The position numbers and the translations under genes were made by a program. The notes below the pieces were generated by a model. It was given only the letters and a program-made list of their open reading frames with translations. It had not been told where the DNA came from and ran no database searches. From Pseudomonas sp. CHM02 (GTDB lineage: Bacteria; Pseudomonadota; Gammaproteobacteria; Pseudomonadales; Pseudomonadaceae): a DNA stretch of 36,401 bases. This document shows positions 23,619-31,065 of this stretch, piece after piece; position 1 is the stretch's first letter, and each line of letters starts with the position of its first letter. The stretch spans positions 1 through 36,401 of the forward strand of contig NZ_JFCA01000065.1 of the NCBI RefSeq assembly GCF_000612585.1, in the 5' to 3' direction.

Positions 23619-24821
23619 ATGTCGAAGAAGTCACGCTCCAAACTCTGGTTTCTCGTACATAGCTGGCTGGCATTGCCCATCTGGTTCTTTGTACTGATCG
23701 TCTGCGTCACCGGGACCCTGGCGGTGGTCAGCCAGGAGATCGTCTGGCTGGCCAACCCGGATATCCGCGCGAGCAAGCCCACGGATGACGCCGAACCACT
23801 GAGCTATGACCAGGTGATCGCCGCGATCAAGCGCGATGAACCGCAAGTGTTCGTCCAGTCGATCAGCCGCCCCGACGAATCCCATTTCGCCCTCAGCATC
23901 GACCTCAGCTACCCCGACGGGCGCTCGGTAGAGGTCTACGTCGACCCCTACACCGGTGCGATCCAGGGCATCAGCCCGTCGTTCAACTTCCAGGCCTTTA
24001 CCCGCGCCCTGCACGGCTGGTGGCTGGTGCCGTTCACCAACGGCTACAGTTGGGGCTGGTACCTGGTCTCGGCACTCGGCATTCCGCTGCTGGCATCGCT
24101 GGTCACCGGGCTGGTGGTGTACAAGCGCTTCTGGAAGGGTTTCCTGCGCCCGACCCTGCGTATCCGCCACGGCGCGCGGATATTCTGGGGCGACTTCCAC
24201 CGCTTGAGCGGAATCTGGTCGATCTGGTTCATCGCGGTAATTTCCGTCACCGGCATCTGGTTCCTGATCCGGGCGATCCTGGGCGACAACCAGATTTCGA
24301 TTTCCACCGAACCGGTCATCCCGGTGATTGCCCGGGAGAAGGTGCCGATGTCGGCGCCCGGCGTGCCGGCCCCGATGATTCCGGTCGACGAAGCGATCAA
24401 GATCGCCACCCAGCGCATCCCAGGCCTGGAGGCGAGCTTCATCAGCCTGCCACTCAACGCCTACAGCCACCTGCAGATCGGCGGGCGGGGCTGGTACCCG
24501 TTGATGTTCCAGACCGCGCAGATCAACCCCTATGACGGTGAAGTCGCTGCGGCGCACCTGCTGTCCGACCGTTCGAAGCTGGAGTTCGTCACCGAATCCA
24601 TGCGCCCGCTGCACACCGGCGACTTTGGTGGGATCTGGATCAAGCTGATCTGGGCATTCTTTGGCCTGATCATGAGCATGATGGTGCTGAGCGGCCTGCT
24701 GATCTGGACCAAGCGCACCGCCCTGGCCACCCTCAATGCCCTCAAGCGTGAAGCCAAGACCCAACACAAGCCGGCGGTCGCCCCCGCCAGGCAGGCTGAA
24801 ACCTCGGAGGTCACTCCATGA
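23619..24821 (+). CDS. fpvG: PepSY-type inner-membrane ferripyoverdine reductase FpvG
   Basis: A 400-residue inner-membrane protein with four predicted helices (about 15-37, 146-168, 196-218 and 348-370) and a large PepSY-containing periplasmic region. Histidines sit near helix ends (H14, H132, H194), as in haem-bearing PepSY reductases. In P. aeruginosa FpvG reduces Fe(III) in imported ferripyoverdine so that iron leaves the siderophore in the periplasm. The assignment rests on family plus the exact gene order that follows (FpvH, J, K, C, D, E and F equivalents). Its stop overlaps fpvH by 4 bp. A ribosome-binding site is not obvious. A candidate PvdS-type promoter lies about 70-90 bp upstream. 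Confidence 0.85.
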   Translation: MSKKSRSKLWFLVHSWLALPIWFFVLIVCVTGTLAVVSQEIVWLANPDIRASKPTDDAEPLSYDQVIAAIKRDEPQVFVQSISRPDESHFALSIDLSYPDGRSVEVYVDPYTGAIQGISPSFNFQAFTRALHGWWLVPFTNGYSWGWYLVSALGIPLLASLVTGLVVYKRFWKGFLRPTLRIRHGARIFWGDFHRLSGIWSIWFIAVISVTGIWFLIRAILGDNQISISTEPVIPVIAREKVPMSAPGVPAPMIPVDEAIKIATQRIPGLEASFISLPLNAYSHLQIGGRGWYPLMFQTAQINPYDGEVAAAHLLSDRSKLEFVTESMRPLHTGDFGGIWIKLIWAFFGLIMSMMVLSGLLIWTKRTALATLNALKREAKTQHKPAVAPARQAETSEVTP

Positions 24822-25354
24822 GCAAGGTCGCTGCTGCTAAACCTTCGGCGCTGCGGGCCTTCTGGCTGAAATGGCGCTTCCACATCAATGTGCTGCTGTT
24901 GCTGATCCCCCTGGGCTTCATGCCCAAGTACTTCGCTGACGCGGCGCTGTTTCGTGGCGACACCGGCATCGGCGAGCGAGTGGCCGGTGAGGTGCAGGTC
25001 GGGCCCTGGAGCCTGACGCTCGCGGAGTTCCGCAATGAAGGCCCACGCCCAGACCCAGCCGGGCCGATGAAGTTCTTCAATGCCGCCCTGTGCGACACCT
25101 GTGCCGAACAGGTCAAGGCCACCTACCTGCGCATCGGCAAGCCGCGCAGCCTGCGCGCCGCCGGGGTGATCTTCTTTGGCACGCCGTACCGCATGGGCGC
25201 CGGCCTGCCGATTCCGGAGCGCACGCCCGCCGACGCCGAACTGTGGGTCACCATGGAAGGCTGGGACGGCACGATGCACCAGGGTTCCATCCCGTTGAGC
25301 CAGGCCTCGCCTGCCACTATTGCCTGGCTGAACAAGCAAGGAGTTAAACCATGA
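24818..25354 (+). CDS. fpvH: FpvH, accessory inner-membrane protein of ferripyoverdine reduction
   Basis: A 178-residue protein with one N-terminal membrane anchor (about residues 20-40, FHINVLLLLIPLGFMP) and a periplasmic domain of about 135 residues. The domain contains CDTC and AAGVIFFGTPYRMGAG. It has no recognisable enzyme motif. Position 2 of the operon and size fit FpvH, which in P. aeruginosa forms part of the FpvG-H-J-K complex that supports iron release. Both ends overlap neighbours by 4 bp (ATGA), indicating translational coupling. Confidence 0.8.
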   Translation: MSKVAAAKPSALRAFWLKWRFHINVLLLLIPLGFMPKYFADAALFRGDTGIGERVAGEVQVGPWSLTLAEFRNEGPRPDPAGPMKFFNAALCDTCAEQVKATYLRIGKPRSLRAAGVIFFGTPYRMGAGLPIPERTPADAELWVTMEGWDGTMHQGSIPLSQASPATIAWLNKQGVKP

Positions 25355-25680
25355 CTTTGATGCGCATGACCCGCGCCTGCAGCGTTCTGTTGCTGAGCGT
25401 CGGCTTCAGTACCGTTGCCCTGGCCCACAACCCGATGTGCGAATGCAAGGAAATTCCCGGCGAGCAGATCCAGTGCAAAGGTGGTTTCTCCGACGGCAGC
25501 GGCGCGCCCGGCGTGACCCTGGACGTGATCGGCTATGACGAAACCATCCTGGTGCCCGGCAAGCTTGGCGAAGACTCGACCCTGACCTTCAAGAAACCGT
25601 CCGCCGAGTTCTATGTGCTGTTTGATGCGGGCCCTGGCCACGTGGTGGAAATCGACCAAGCGGACATCCAGCCGCAATGA
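25351..25680 (+). CDS. fpvJ: FpvJ, small periplasmic protein of ferripyoverdine reduction
   Basis: A 109-residue secreted protein. A signal peptide ends near VALA-HN, leaving about 80 residues that begin with a cysteine-containing segment (NPMCECKEIPGEQIQCKGG) and continue as a beta-rich domain (PGVTLDVIGYDETILVPG, EFYVLFDAGPGHVVEID). The fold resembles small periplasmic metal-response domains, but I see no firm metal site. Placement between fpvH and fpvK, with 4-bp overlaps on both sides, supports the name. Confidence 0.8.
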   Translation: MTLMRMTRACSVLLLSVGFSTVALAHNPMCECKEIPGEQIQCKGGFSDGSGAPGVTLDVIGYDETILVPGKLGEDSTLTFKKPSAEFYVLFDAGPGHVVEIDQADIQPQ

Positions 25681-26237
25681 GTACCACACAGGTTGTTCGC
25701 CCCGCCGGTGCCGGCCACGAAACCCTCTACGTGCTGTTGTTGTGCCTGATCATCCTCGCGGTGGCCGGCACGGTGGTGGCGTTGCACGGGGAAACCCAGG
25801 AAGTCGCAGCGGTGCCCAGCCACCAGTTGGACGCCCGCCGCGACCTGAGCGCCGCCGAGCAAGGCATCTACGCCGACCTGCGAGTGACCCTGGATGAGAT
25901 CCAGCTGTTGCAGCAGGAGCAAAGCGCCCTGCCCAGCCCTGCGCAACTGGCCGAAGAAGGCTTCGCGCCGTTTGCCCAGGACGCCAGTTCGGTCAGCCGC
26001 GGCGACCATCGCTGGCAATTGCTGGAACCCTCGGCCTACCTGGGCGTGAGCCAGGCGCCCGGCACCAGCGGCTCGCTGCTGATGCGCGTGCACGGGGCCG
26101 AGCCGGATATCTGGCTCAATCGCCAAGCCAACCTCGCCGCTCCCTCCGACCTCACTGACCAGGCGCTGATCGCAGCCGGCTGGCAGCAAGTGGTTGCGCA
26201 ATTCGATGCCGGCGTCACCCGCCAGCACCGTCACTGA
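25677..26237 (+). CDS. fpvK: FpvK, membrane-anchored accessory protein (DUF6162-like)
   Basis: A 186-residue protein with one N-terminal transmembrane helix (about 17-36, LYVLLLCLIILAVAGTVVAL) and a periplasmic part containing a helical segment (AEQGIYADLRVTLDEIQLLQQEQ) and a C-terminal domain ending in a His-rich tail (RQHRH). There is no enzyme motif. It fits FpvK by order and size in the FpvGHJK complex. The start overlaps fpvJ by 4 bp, and fpvC follows after 19 bp. Confidence 0.8.
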   Translation: MSTTQVVRPAGAGHETLYVLLLCLIILAVAGTVVALHGETQEVAAVPSHQLDARRDLSAAEQGIYADLRVTLDEIQLLQQEQSALPSPAQLAEEGFAPFAQDASSVSRGDHRWQLLEPSAYLGVSQAPGTSGSLLMRVHGAEPDIWLNRQANLAAPSDLTDQALIAAGWQQVVAQFDAGVTRQHRH

Positions 26238-26256
26238 ACGAGAAGACCGATTGCCC

Positions 26257-27177
26257 ATGTCCATTTCATCTCCCCTGTTGCGCCTGTTGCTGGTTGGCCT
26301 GTTCAGCCTGATGCTCGCTCCCCTCGCGAACGCCGAAGCGGGTAAACGCCTGCGAATCGGCATCACCCTGCACCCCTATTACAGCTATGTGGCCAATATC
26401 GTCGGCGACAAGGCCGAGGTGGTGCCGCTGATTCCGGCCGGTTTCAACCCGCATGCCTACGAACCACGCGCCGAAGACATCAAGCGCATCGGCACCCTGG
26501 ACGTGATCGTGCTCAACGGCGTCGGTCATGATGATTTCGCCGACCGCATGATCGCCACCAGCGAGCGCCCGGACATTCCAGTCATCGAAGCCAACGCCAA
26601 CGTGCCGCTGCTGGCCGCCACCGGGAACGCAGCACGCGGTGCAGGCAAGGTGGTCAACCCGCACACCTTCCTGTCGATCAGTGCGTCGATTGCCCAGGTC
26701 AACAACATCGCCCGCGAGCTGGGCAAGCTCGACCCGGACAACGCCAAGACCTATACCCAGAACGCCCGCGCCTACGGCAAGCGCCTGCGCCAGATGCGCG
26801 CCGATGCCCTGGCCAAGTTGACCAGCGCCCCCAACCCGGACCTGCGCGTCGCCACCGTACACGCGGCCTACGACTACCTACTGCGCGAATTCGGCCTGGA
26901 AGTCACCGCCGTGGTCGAACCGGCCCACGGCATCGAACCCAGCCCCAGCCAGTTGAAGAAAACCATCGATGAACTGCGTGCCCTGGACGTGAAGGTGATC
27001 TTCTCGGAGATGGATTTCCCGTCCACCTACGTCGACACCATCCAGCGTGAATCCGGGGTCAAGCTGTACCCGCTGTCGCATATTTCCTATGGCGAATACA
27101 GTGCCGAGAAGTACGAAGTGGAAATGACCGGCAACCTCAACACCGTGGTACGGGCGATCCAGGAGTCGGGAACATGA
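26257..27177 (+). CDS. fpvC: FpvC, periplasmic metal-binding protein (ZnuA/cluster A-I)
   Basis: A 306-residue cluster A-I metal-binding protein with a signal peptide (ending LANA). Likely metal-site histidines occur in TLHPYYSYVANIVGD, FNPHAYEP, VNPHTFLS and VHAAYDYLLREFG, and the C-terminal lobe has EPAHGIEPSPSQLKKTIDE and SEMDFPSTYVDTI. In P. aeruginosa FpvC binds the iron released from pyoverdine and works with FpvF and the FpvDE transporter. A TTG two codons earlier is possible; the ATG at 26257 is used. It overlaps fpvD by 4 bp. Confidence 0.85.
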   Translation: MSISSPLLRLLLVGLFSLMLAPLANAEAGKRLRIGITLHPYYSYVANIVGDKAEVVPLIPAGFNPHAYEPRAEDIKRIGTLDVIVLNGVGHDDFADRMIATSERPDIPVIEANANVPLLAATGNAARGAGKVVNPHTFLSISASIAQVNNIARELGKLDPDNAKTYTQNARAYGKRLRQMRADALAKLTSAPNPDLRVATVHAAYDYLLREFGLEVTAVVEPAHGIEPSPSQLKKTIDELRALDVKVIFSEMDFPSTYVDTIQRESGVKLYPLSHISYGEYSAEKYEVEMTGNLNTVVRAIQESGT

Positions 27178-27920
27178 CGGCGGCGCAACAACTGAATGCG
27201 GTGAGCGTCGGCCCGCCCCTTGAATTCGACAAGGTGTCGCTGACGCTGGGTCGCACGGTGATTCTCGACGCCGTGAGCTTCCAGGTACAGCCGGGCAGCA
27301 TTCACGCACTGGTCGGCCCCAACGGCGGCGGCAAAAGCTCGCTGATCAAGACGCTGCTGGGGCAAACGCCTCATCAGGGGCGCTTGAGCCTGCACTGGCC
27401 GACCGACCCCGGCACCATCGGTTACGTGCCCCAGGCCCTGGAGTTCGACCGTGGCTTGCCGATGACCGTGGATGATTTCATGGCGGCCATGTGTCAACGG
27501 CGTCCTGCGTTTCTTGGCCTGTCCAGGCATTACGCCGGCGCGATCGGGGATGCGCTGGAGCGCGTTGGCATGCAGGACAAGCGCAAGCGGCGCATGGGCG
27601 CCCTGTCCGGCGGTGAACGCCAGCGCGTGCTGCTGGCCCAGGGGCTGATCCCGGCGCCGCAATTGCTGGTGCTGGACGAACCGATGTCGGCGCTCGATGA
27701 GGCCGGCATCCAGGTCTTCGAACGCCTGCTCAATGACTGGCGCCTGGCCGGGATCACCGTGCTGTGGATCGAGCATGACCTCGAAGCCGTGGGTCGCCTG
27801 GCCGACCGTGTCACCGGCCTTAACCGCCGTGTGCTGTTCGACGCCACGCCCAAGGAGGCGCTGACCCCGGACCGCCTGCTGACCCTGTTCTCCACCCACC
27901 CTCGGAGCCCGGCGCAATGA
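27174..27920 (+). CDS. fpvD: FpvD, ABC transporter ATPase
   Basis: A 248-residue ABC ATPase of the zinc/manganese/iron (ZnuC-like) group. Walker A is GPNGGGKSS, the signature LSGGERQRV, Walker B LLVLDEPMSALDE, and the H-loop EHD. It powers uptake of iron freed from pyoverdine through FpvE. Overlaps of 4 bp join it to fpvC and fpvE. Confidence 0.88.
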   Translation: MTAAQQLNAVSVGPPLEFDKVSLTLGRTVILDAVSFQVQPGSIHALVGPNGGGKSSLIKTLLGQTPHQGRLSLHWPTDPGTIGYVPQALEFDRGLPMTVDDFMAAMCQRRPAFLGLSRHYAGAIGDALERVGMQDKRKRRMGALSGGERQRVLLAQGLIPAPQLLVLDEPMSALDEAGIQVFERLLNDWRLAGITVLWIEHDLEAVGRLADRVTGLNRRVLFDATPKEALTPDRLLTLFSTHPRSPAQ

Positions 27921-28816
27921 GTTATGAAGCCTTTCGCTTGATGGTCCAGGGCTGGGCCTCTTCCGGCTATCTGCCGGAGGCGCTGGCCTACGGTTTCGTG
28001 GTCAACGCCCTGCTCGCCGGTCTGCTGATCGGGCCAGTGCTGGGCGGCCTGGGTACGCTGGTGGTGGTCAAGCGCTTCGCGTTTTTCTCCGAAGCGGTCG
28101 GCCACGCCGCGCTGACCGGCGTCGCCGTCGGCATTCTGCTGGGCGAACCCTACACCGGCCCGTACGGTGCCCTGTTCGGCTACTGCCTGCTGTTCGGCAT
28201 CCTGCTCAACTACCTGCGCAACCGCACCGGCCTGGCACCGGACACCTTGATCGGCGTGTTCCTGTCGGTGTCCCTGGCGCTGGGTGCGAGCCTGCTGCTG
28301 ATCCTGGCGGGCAAGATCAACGTGCACATCCTCGAGAACGTGTTGTTTGGCTCGGTATTGACGGTCAACGGCAACGACCTGCTGGTGCTGGCAATCGTCG
28401 GTTCGCTGGTGATGGCCCTGGCGCTGCCCCTGTACAACCGCATCATGCTGGCCAGCTTCAACCCGCAACTGGCAGCGGTGCGCGGCGTCGCCGTGAAAAC
28501 CCTGGACTACCTGTTCGTGATCCTGGTGACGTTGATCACCGTTGCGGCGGTCAAGGTCATCGGCGCAATCCTGGTGGGTGCACTGCTGGTGATCCCGGCG
28601 GCAGCGGCGCGCCTGTTGAGCCAGTCGCTCAAGGGCTTCTTCTGGATCTCGGTCGCCATTGCCACCGTCAGCACCCTGTGCGGGATCCTGCTGCCGATCA
28701 TCTTCGACCTGCCCGTGCCGTCCGGGGCCGCCATCATCCTGGTCGCCGGTATCGCCTTCGCCCTGGCTGCCATCGCGCGCGGCACAGTGCCCAGCCTCAA
28801 AGGGAATCTTGGATAA
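27917..28816 (+). CDS. fpvE: FpvE, ABC-3 family metal permease
   Basis: A 299-residue ABC-3 permease with about eight to nine transmembrane helices. Family landmarks are LLAGLLIGPVLGGLGTLVVVKRFAFFSEAVGHAALTGVAVGILLGEP near the start and VKVIGAILVGALLVIPAAAARLL near the end. It is the membrane channel partner of FpvD. Its TAA shares its last base with the A of the fpvF start codon. Confidence 0.88.
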   Translation: MSYEAFRLMVQGWASSGYLPEALAYGFVVNALLAGLLIGPVLGGLGTLVVVKRFAFFSEAVGHAALTGVAVGILLGEPYTGPYGALFGYCLLFGILLNYLRNRTGLAPDTLIGVFLSVSLALGASLLLILAGKINVHILENVLFGSVLTVNGNDLLVLAIVGSLVMALALPLYNRIMLASFNPQLAAVRGVAVKTLDYLFVILVTLITVAAVKVIGAILVGALLVIPAAAARLLSQSLKGFFWISVAIATVSTLCGILLPIIFDLPVPSGAAIILVAGIAFALAAIARGTVPSLKGNLG

Positions 28817-29730
28817 TGCGCTCCGTTCTTTCTCCCCTGGCCCTGGCCATCGCCTGTTTGTTCACCACGCCCTTGATGGCGGCCGAAGCGGCCAAGCCGG
28901 CTGCTCATGCGACCAAACCGGTCAACGTGCTGGCCTCGCTGCCGATCACCTACGGCCTGGCCGAGGTGCTGCTCAAAGGCACCGATGTACAGCTTGAGCG
29001 CGCCGCGCCGGCCAACCTGCCGGGTTCGCGCCAGGTGTCCTACTTCACCGGCCGTGGTGCGCCGGCCCTGAGCAAGTTGGCGCAGGACGCCGACGCTGCC
29101 ATCGGCCTGCGCTCGCTGTGGGCCGATGACCCGCTGTACCCGGTGGCGCGGCGCAGCAATATCCGCATCGTCGAAGTCGACGCCGCACGCCCGGTAGACG
29201 GCGGCTTGCCGGGTATCGCGGTGCAGCCGGGCGTCACCGATGGCCTGAACAGCCAGCCGTGGCAGTCGAGCAACAATATGGGACGCATGGCCGATGTGCT
29301 GGCCGCCGACCTGAGCCGCCTGGCCCCTTCTGCCAAGCCGAAGATCGATGCCAACCTCGCCGCCCTCAAGCAGCGCCTGCTCAAACTCACCGCCGACAGC
29401 GAAGCGCGCCTGGCCAAGGCGGACAACCTGAGCGTGGTCAGCCTGAGCGACCACTTCGCGTATCTGGTCGGCAGTTTGAACCTGGAAGTGCTCAGTACCG
29501 ATGCGCGGCCGGACGCTGACTGGACGCCTGAGGCATTGCAGAAACTCAGTGCCGAGTTGAAGGACAACGAGGTGGCGGTGGTGCTGCATCATCGTCAGCC
29601 GAGCGAGGCGGTCAAGGCGGCGGTTAGCGCCGGGGGCTCGAAACTGCTGGTGCTGAATGTGGACGGTGCGGAGCCGGTGACAGAGTTGGAGACGAATGTG
29701 GACGAGGTGATCAAGGCGCTGATGCCGTAG
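28816..29730 (+). CDS. fpvF: FpvF, second periplasmic binding-protein-like component
   Basis: A 304-residue secreted protein (signal ending LMAAEA) of the cluster A-I fold. The canonical metal histidines are missing: the first strand reads VLASLPITYGLAEVLLKG instead of the HPYYSYVANIV seen in FpvC. The remaining His residues lie elsewhere (SDHFAYLVGSLNLE, VVLHHRQPSEA). In P. aeruginosa FpvF pairs with FpvC and contacts pyoverdine, so it may be the siderophore-interacting partner rather than the metal carrier. It is the last gene of the operon, followed by a repeat region and not by any pvd gene. Confidence 0.83.
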   Translation: MRSVLSPLALAIACLFTTPLMAAEAAKPAAHATKPVNVLASLPITYGLAEVLLKGTDVQLERAAPANLPGSRQVSYFTGRGAPALSKLAQDADAAIGLRSLWADDPLYPVARRSNIRIVEVDAARPVDGGLPGIAVQPGVTDGLNSQPWQSSNNMGRMADVLAADLSRLAPSAKPKIDANLAALKQRLLKLTADSEARLAKADNLSVVSLSDHFAYLVGSLNLEVLSTDARPDADWTPEALQKLSAELKDNEVAVVLHHRQPSEAVKAAVSAGGSKLLVLNVDGAEPVTELETNVDEVIKALMP

Positions 29731-29795
29731 ACGTGTTTGTGAAAGCGGTCGGCCCGACAGACGACCACAATCTAACTACCGCCCCGCAATCCAAA

Positions 29796-29981
29796 TGTGG
29801 GAGCTGGCTTGCCTGCGAAGGCGGCCTGACAGCCAACCTGGATGTTGGATCAGACTGGGTACATATCCGTTATTTACGTAACGGCTGCTATGGGGGGCCG
29901 CCTAAGATCAAAGGCAGGATCAAGAACAGAGCTACTCGCTTCGCATCGTGGTGTGGCATCGCCGGCAAGCCGGCTCCTACA
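29796..29981. repeat. Composite intergenic repeat: two REP arms around a second repeat family
   Basis: A REP-like arm starts at 29796 (TGTGGGAGCTGGCTTGCCTG) and an opposed arm ends at 29981 (CGGCAAGCCGGCTCCTACA). Between them, GGGTACATATCCG followed by a hairpin CCGTTA (29867-29872) / TAACGG (29879-29884) looks like part of another dispersed Pseudomonas intergenic repeat I recall (GTACATATCCGTT... type). The two REP arms belong to different subtypes. There is no gene in 29731-30004. Confidence 0.65.
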
Positions 29982-30004
29982 CTGGGATCGCTCACCGCTG
30001 AATG

Positions 30005-30718
30005 TCAGATCACATCCACGCCAACGTGGATGGCATCATGCCGCCAGAACTCCAGGTCGCAGTCGATCAGCCGCTGATGCTGGTCGTAATTGACCCGGGC
30101 GATACGCAAGCCAGGGCTGCCCACCGACACGCGCAACGCAGCGGCGGCCTCCACCGGCAGTGACGTCGGCACGATTTCAAAGCGCACCCGCCCATAGTGC
30201 AGGTCGTACTTGCGCGCATACAGTTCGGTCATCGACTGATTCAAATCGCAATCCAGAATTCCCGGAAAGTACTGCGGGTTCAGGTAGTGCTCCACATACA
30301 GCACCAGGCGCCCATCGATGCGCCGACCCCGGCAAATCTGAATCACACTGGACAGCGCCGGTAACTGCAGCCAGGCACACACTGCCGCCGACGCCGGTTG
30401 CAGCCGCGCCGAGATCACTTCAGTGGACGCCACACGCCCCTGGGCGCTGACCATCGCGTGAAAGTGGCTGCGTTGCATCAAGTTGTAGGCCAGCCGTGGC
30501 GGCGAGACAAACCAGCCGCGCCGCTCCTCACGATAGATCTGCCCCTGGGCTTCCAGTTGTAACAAGGCTTCCCGCACCGTAATCCGAGTGGTACCAAACA
30601 ACTCGCTGAGCTTGCGTTCGGCGGGCAGTTTGCTGGCAGGCGGCAACAGGCCGTGGTCGATCTGCTCTTGCAGCGCCAGGCCGATGGATGTCACCGCTTT
30701 GATTGCCTCATCACGCAT
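30005..30718 (-). CDS. GntR/HutC-family (UTRA-domain) transcriptional regulator
   Basis: A 237-residue GntR-type regulator. The winged helix-turn-helix spans about residues 10-70 (LPAERKLSELFGTTRITVREALLQLEAQGQIYREERRGWFVS), followed by a UTRA effector domain (about 85-230) with the RGRRIDGRLVLYVEHYLNP motif. The UTRA group includes PhnF and PhnR, regulators of phosphonate and phosphate-related operons. The ATG at 30718 is used; a TTG directly before it is less likely. It is divergent from the ABC importer operon. Matching operator-like sequences lie 14 bp upstream of its own start and in front of the operon, so it probably represses both until a ligand related to the imported compound binds. 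Confidence 0.87.
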   Translation of the reverse strand: MRDEAIKAVTSIGLALQEQIDHGLLPPASKLPAERKLSELFGTTRITVREALLQLEAQGQIYREERRGWFVSPPRLAYNLMQRSHFHAMVSAQGRVASTEVISARLQPASAAVCAWLQLPALSSVIQICRGRRIDGRLVLYVEHYLNPQYFPGILDCDLNQSMTELYARKYDLHYGRVRFEIVPTSLPVEAAAALRVSVGSPGLRIARVNYDQHQRLIDCDLEFWRHDAIHVGVDVI

Positions 30719-30731
30719 CAATGTTACCTAT

Positions 30732-30745
30732 CTGGACTAGACCAG
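30732..30745. promoter_or_regulatory. Candidate GntR/UTRA operator at the regulator's own start
   Basis: CTGGACTAGACCAG is a 14-bp dyad with one mismatched pair. Its core TGGACTAGACCA resembles the TGGTATAGACCA-type sites known for PhnF regulators. It sits 14 bp before the GntR start codon, suitable for autorepression. Confidence 0.62.
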
Positions 30746-30810
30746 CACCGACAAGGTGCACAAACCGCTCCGTAAATGGGCTTGCACGGTTGAGTGCCAG
30801 CCTAGGTATT

Positions 30811-30832
30811 ACAGATGACCGACAGATGACAG
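30811..30832 (-). promoter_or_regulatory. Candidate Pho box (two 11-bp direct repeats) facing the GntR gene
   Basis: On the minus strand CTGTCATCTGT is followed directly by CGGTCATCTGT. These are two 11-bp repeats with the CTGTCAT heptamer and a 4-bp spacer each, the architecture of PhoB-binding sites. The first heptamer is a perfect match and the second has one mismatch. Confidence 0.6.
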
Positions 30833-30963
30833 TCCGTGTGCACCCGTCGGAGCACACCCTGCAATACATCGGCCAAGTCCAATTGCTGCGGGCACTTGAG
30901 CATGGTCTACGCTCACTCTGCGACGAGCGACATCCGCGATTTAAAAACGACATCGACATGAAA

Positions 30964-31000
30964 CTGTCATCCATCGAGCCTAGATTGGCTCAGGTATTGC
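30964..31000 (+). promoter_or_regulatory. Candidate PhoB-dependent promoter of the importer operon
   Basis: A perfect CTGTCAT heptamer (30964-30970) begins an 11-bp unit CTGTCATCCAT, followed by a poorly matching second unit (30975-30985). A -10-like TATTGC starts at 30995, 9 bp beyond, near the spacing usual for PhoB promoters that lack a -35. No gene is seen in the 30719-31065 gap. Confidence 0.4.
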
Positions 31001-31002
31001 TC

Positions 31003-31014
31003 TGACCTAGACCA
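31003..31014. promoter_or_regulatory. Second candidate GntR/UTRA operator, before the importer operon
   Basis: TGACCTAGACCA shares CTAGACCA and 10 of 12 positions with the site at 30733-30744. It lies just after the -10-like element and 51 bp before the binding-protein start, where a repressor would block transcription. Confidence 0.58.
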
Positions 31015-31065
31015 ACAACACCGCAGAAACAACCGCCGCGTTGAAAACGCCCAAAGGAGCTTCGG

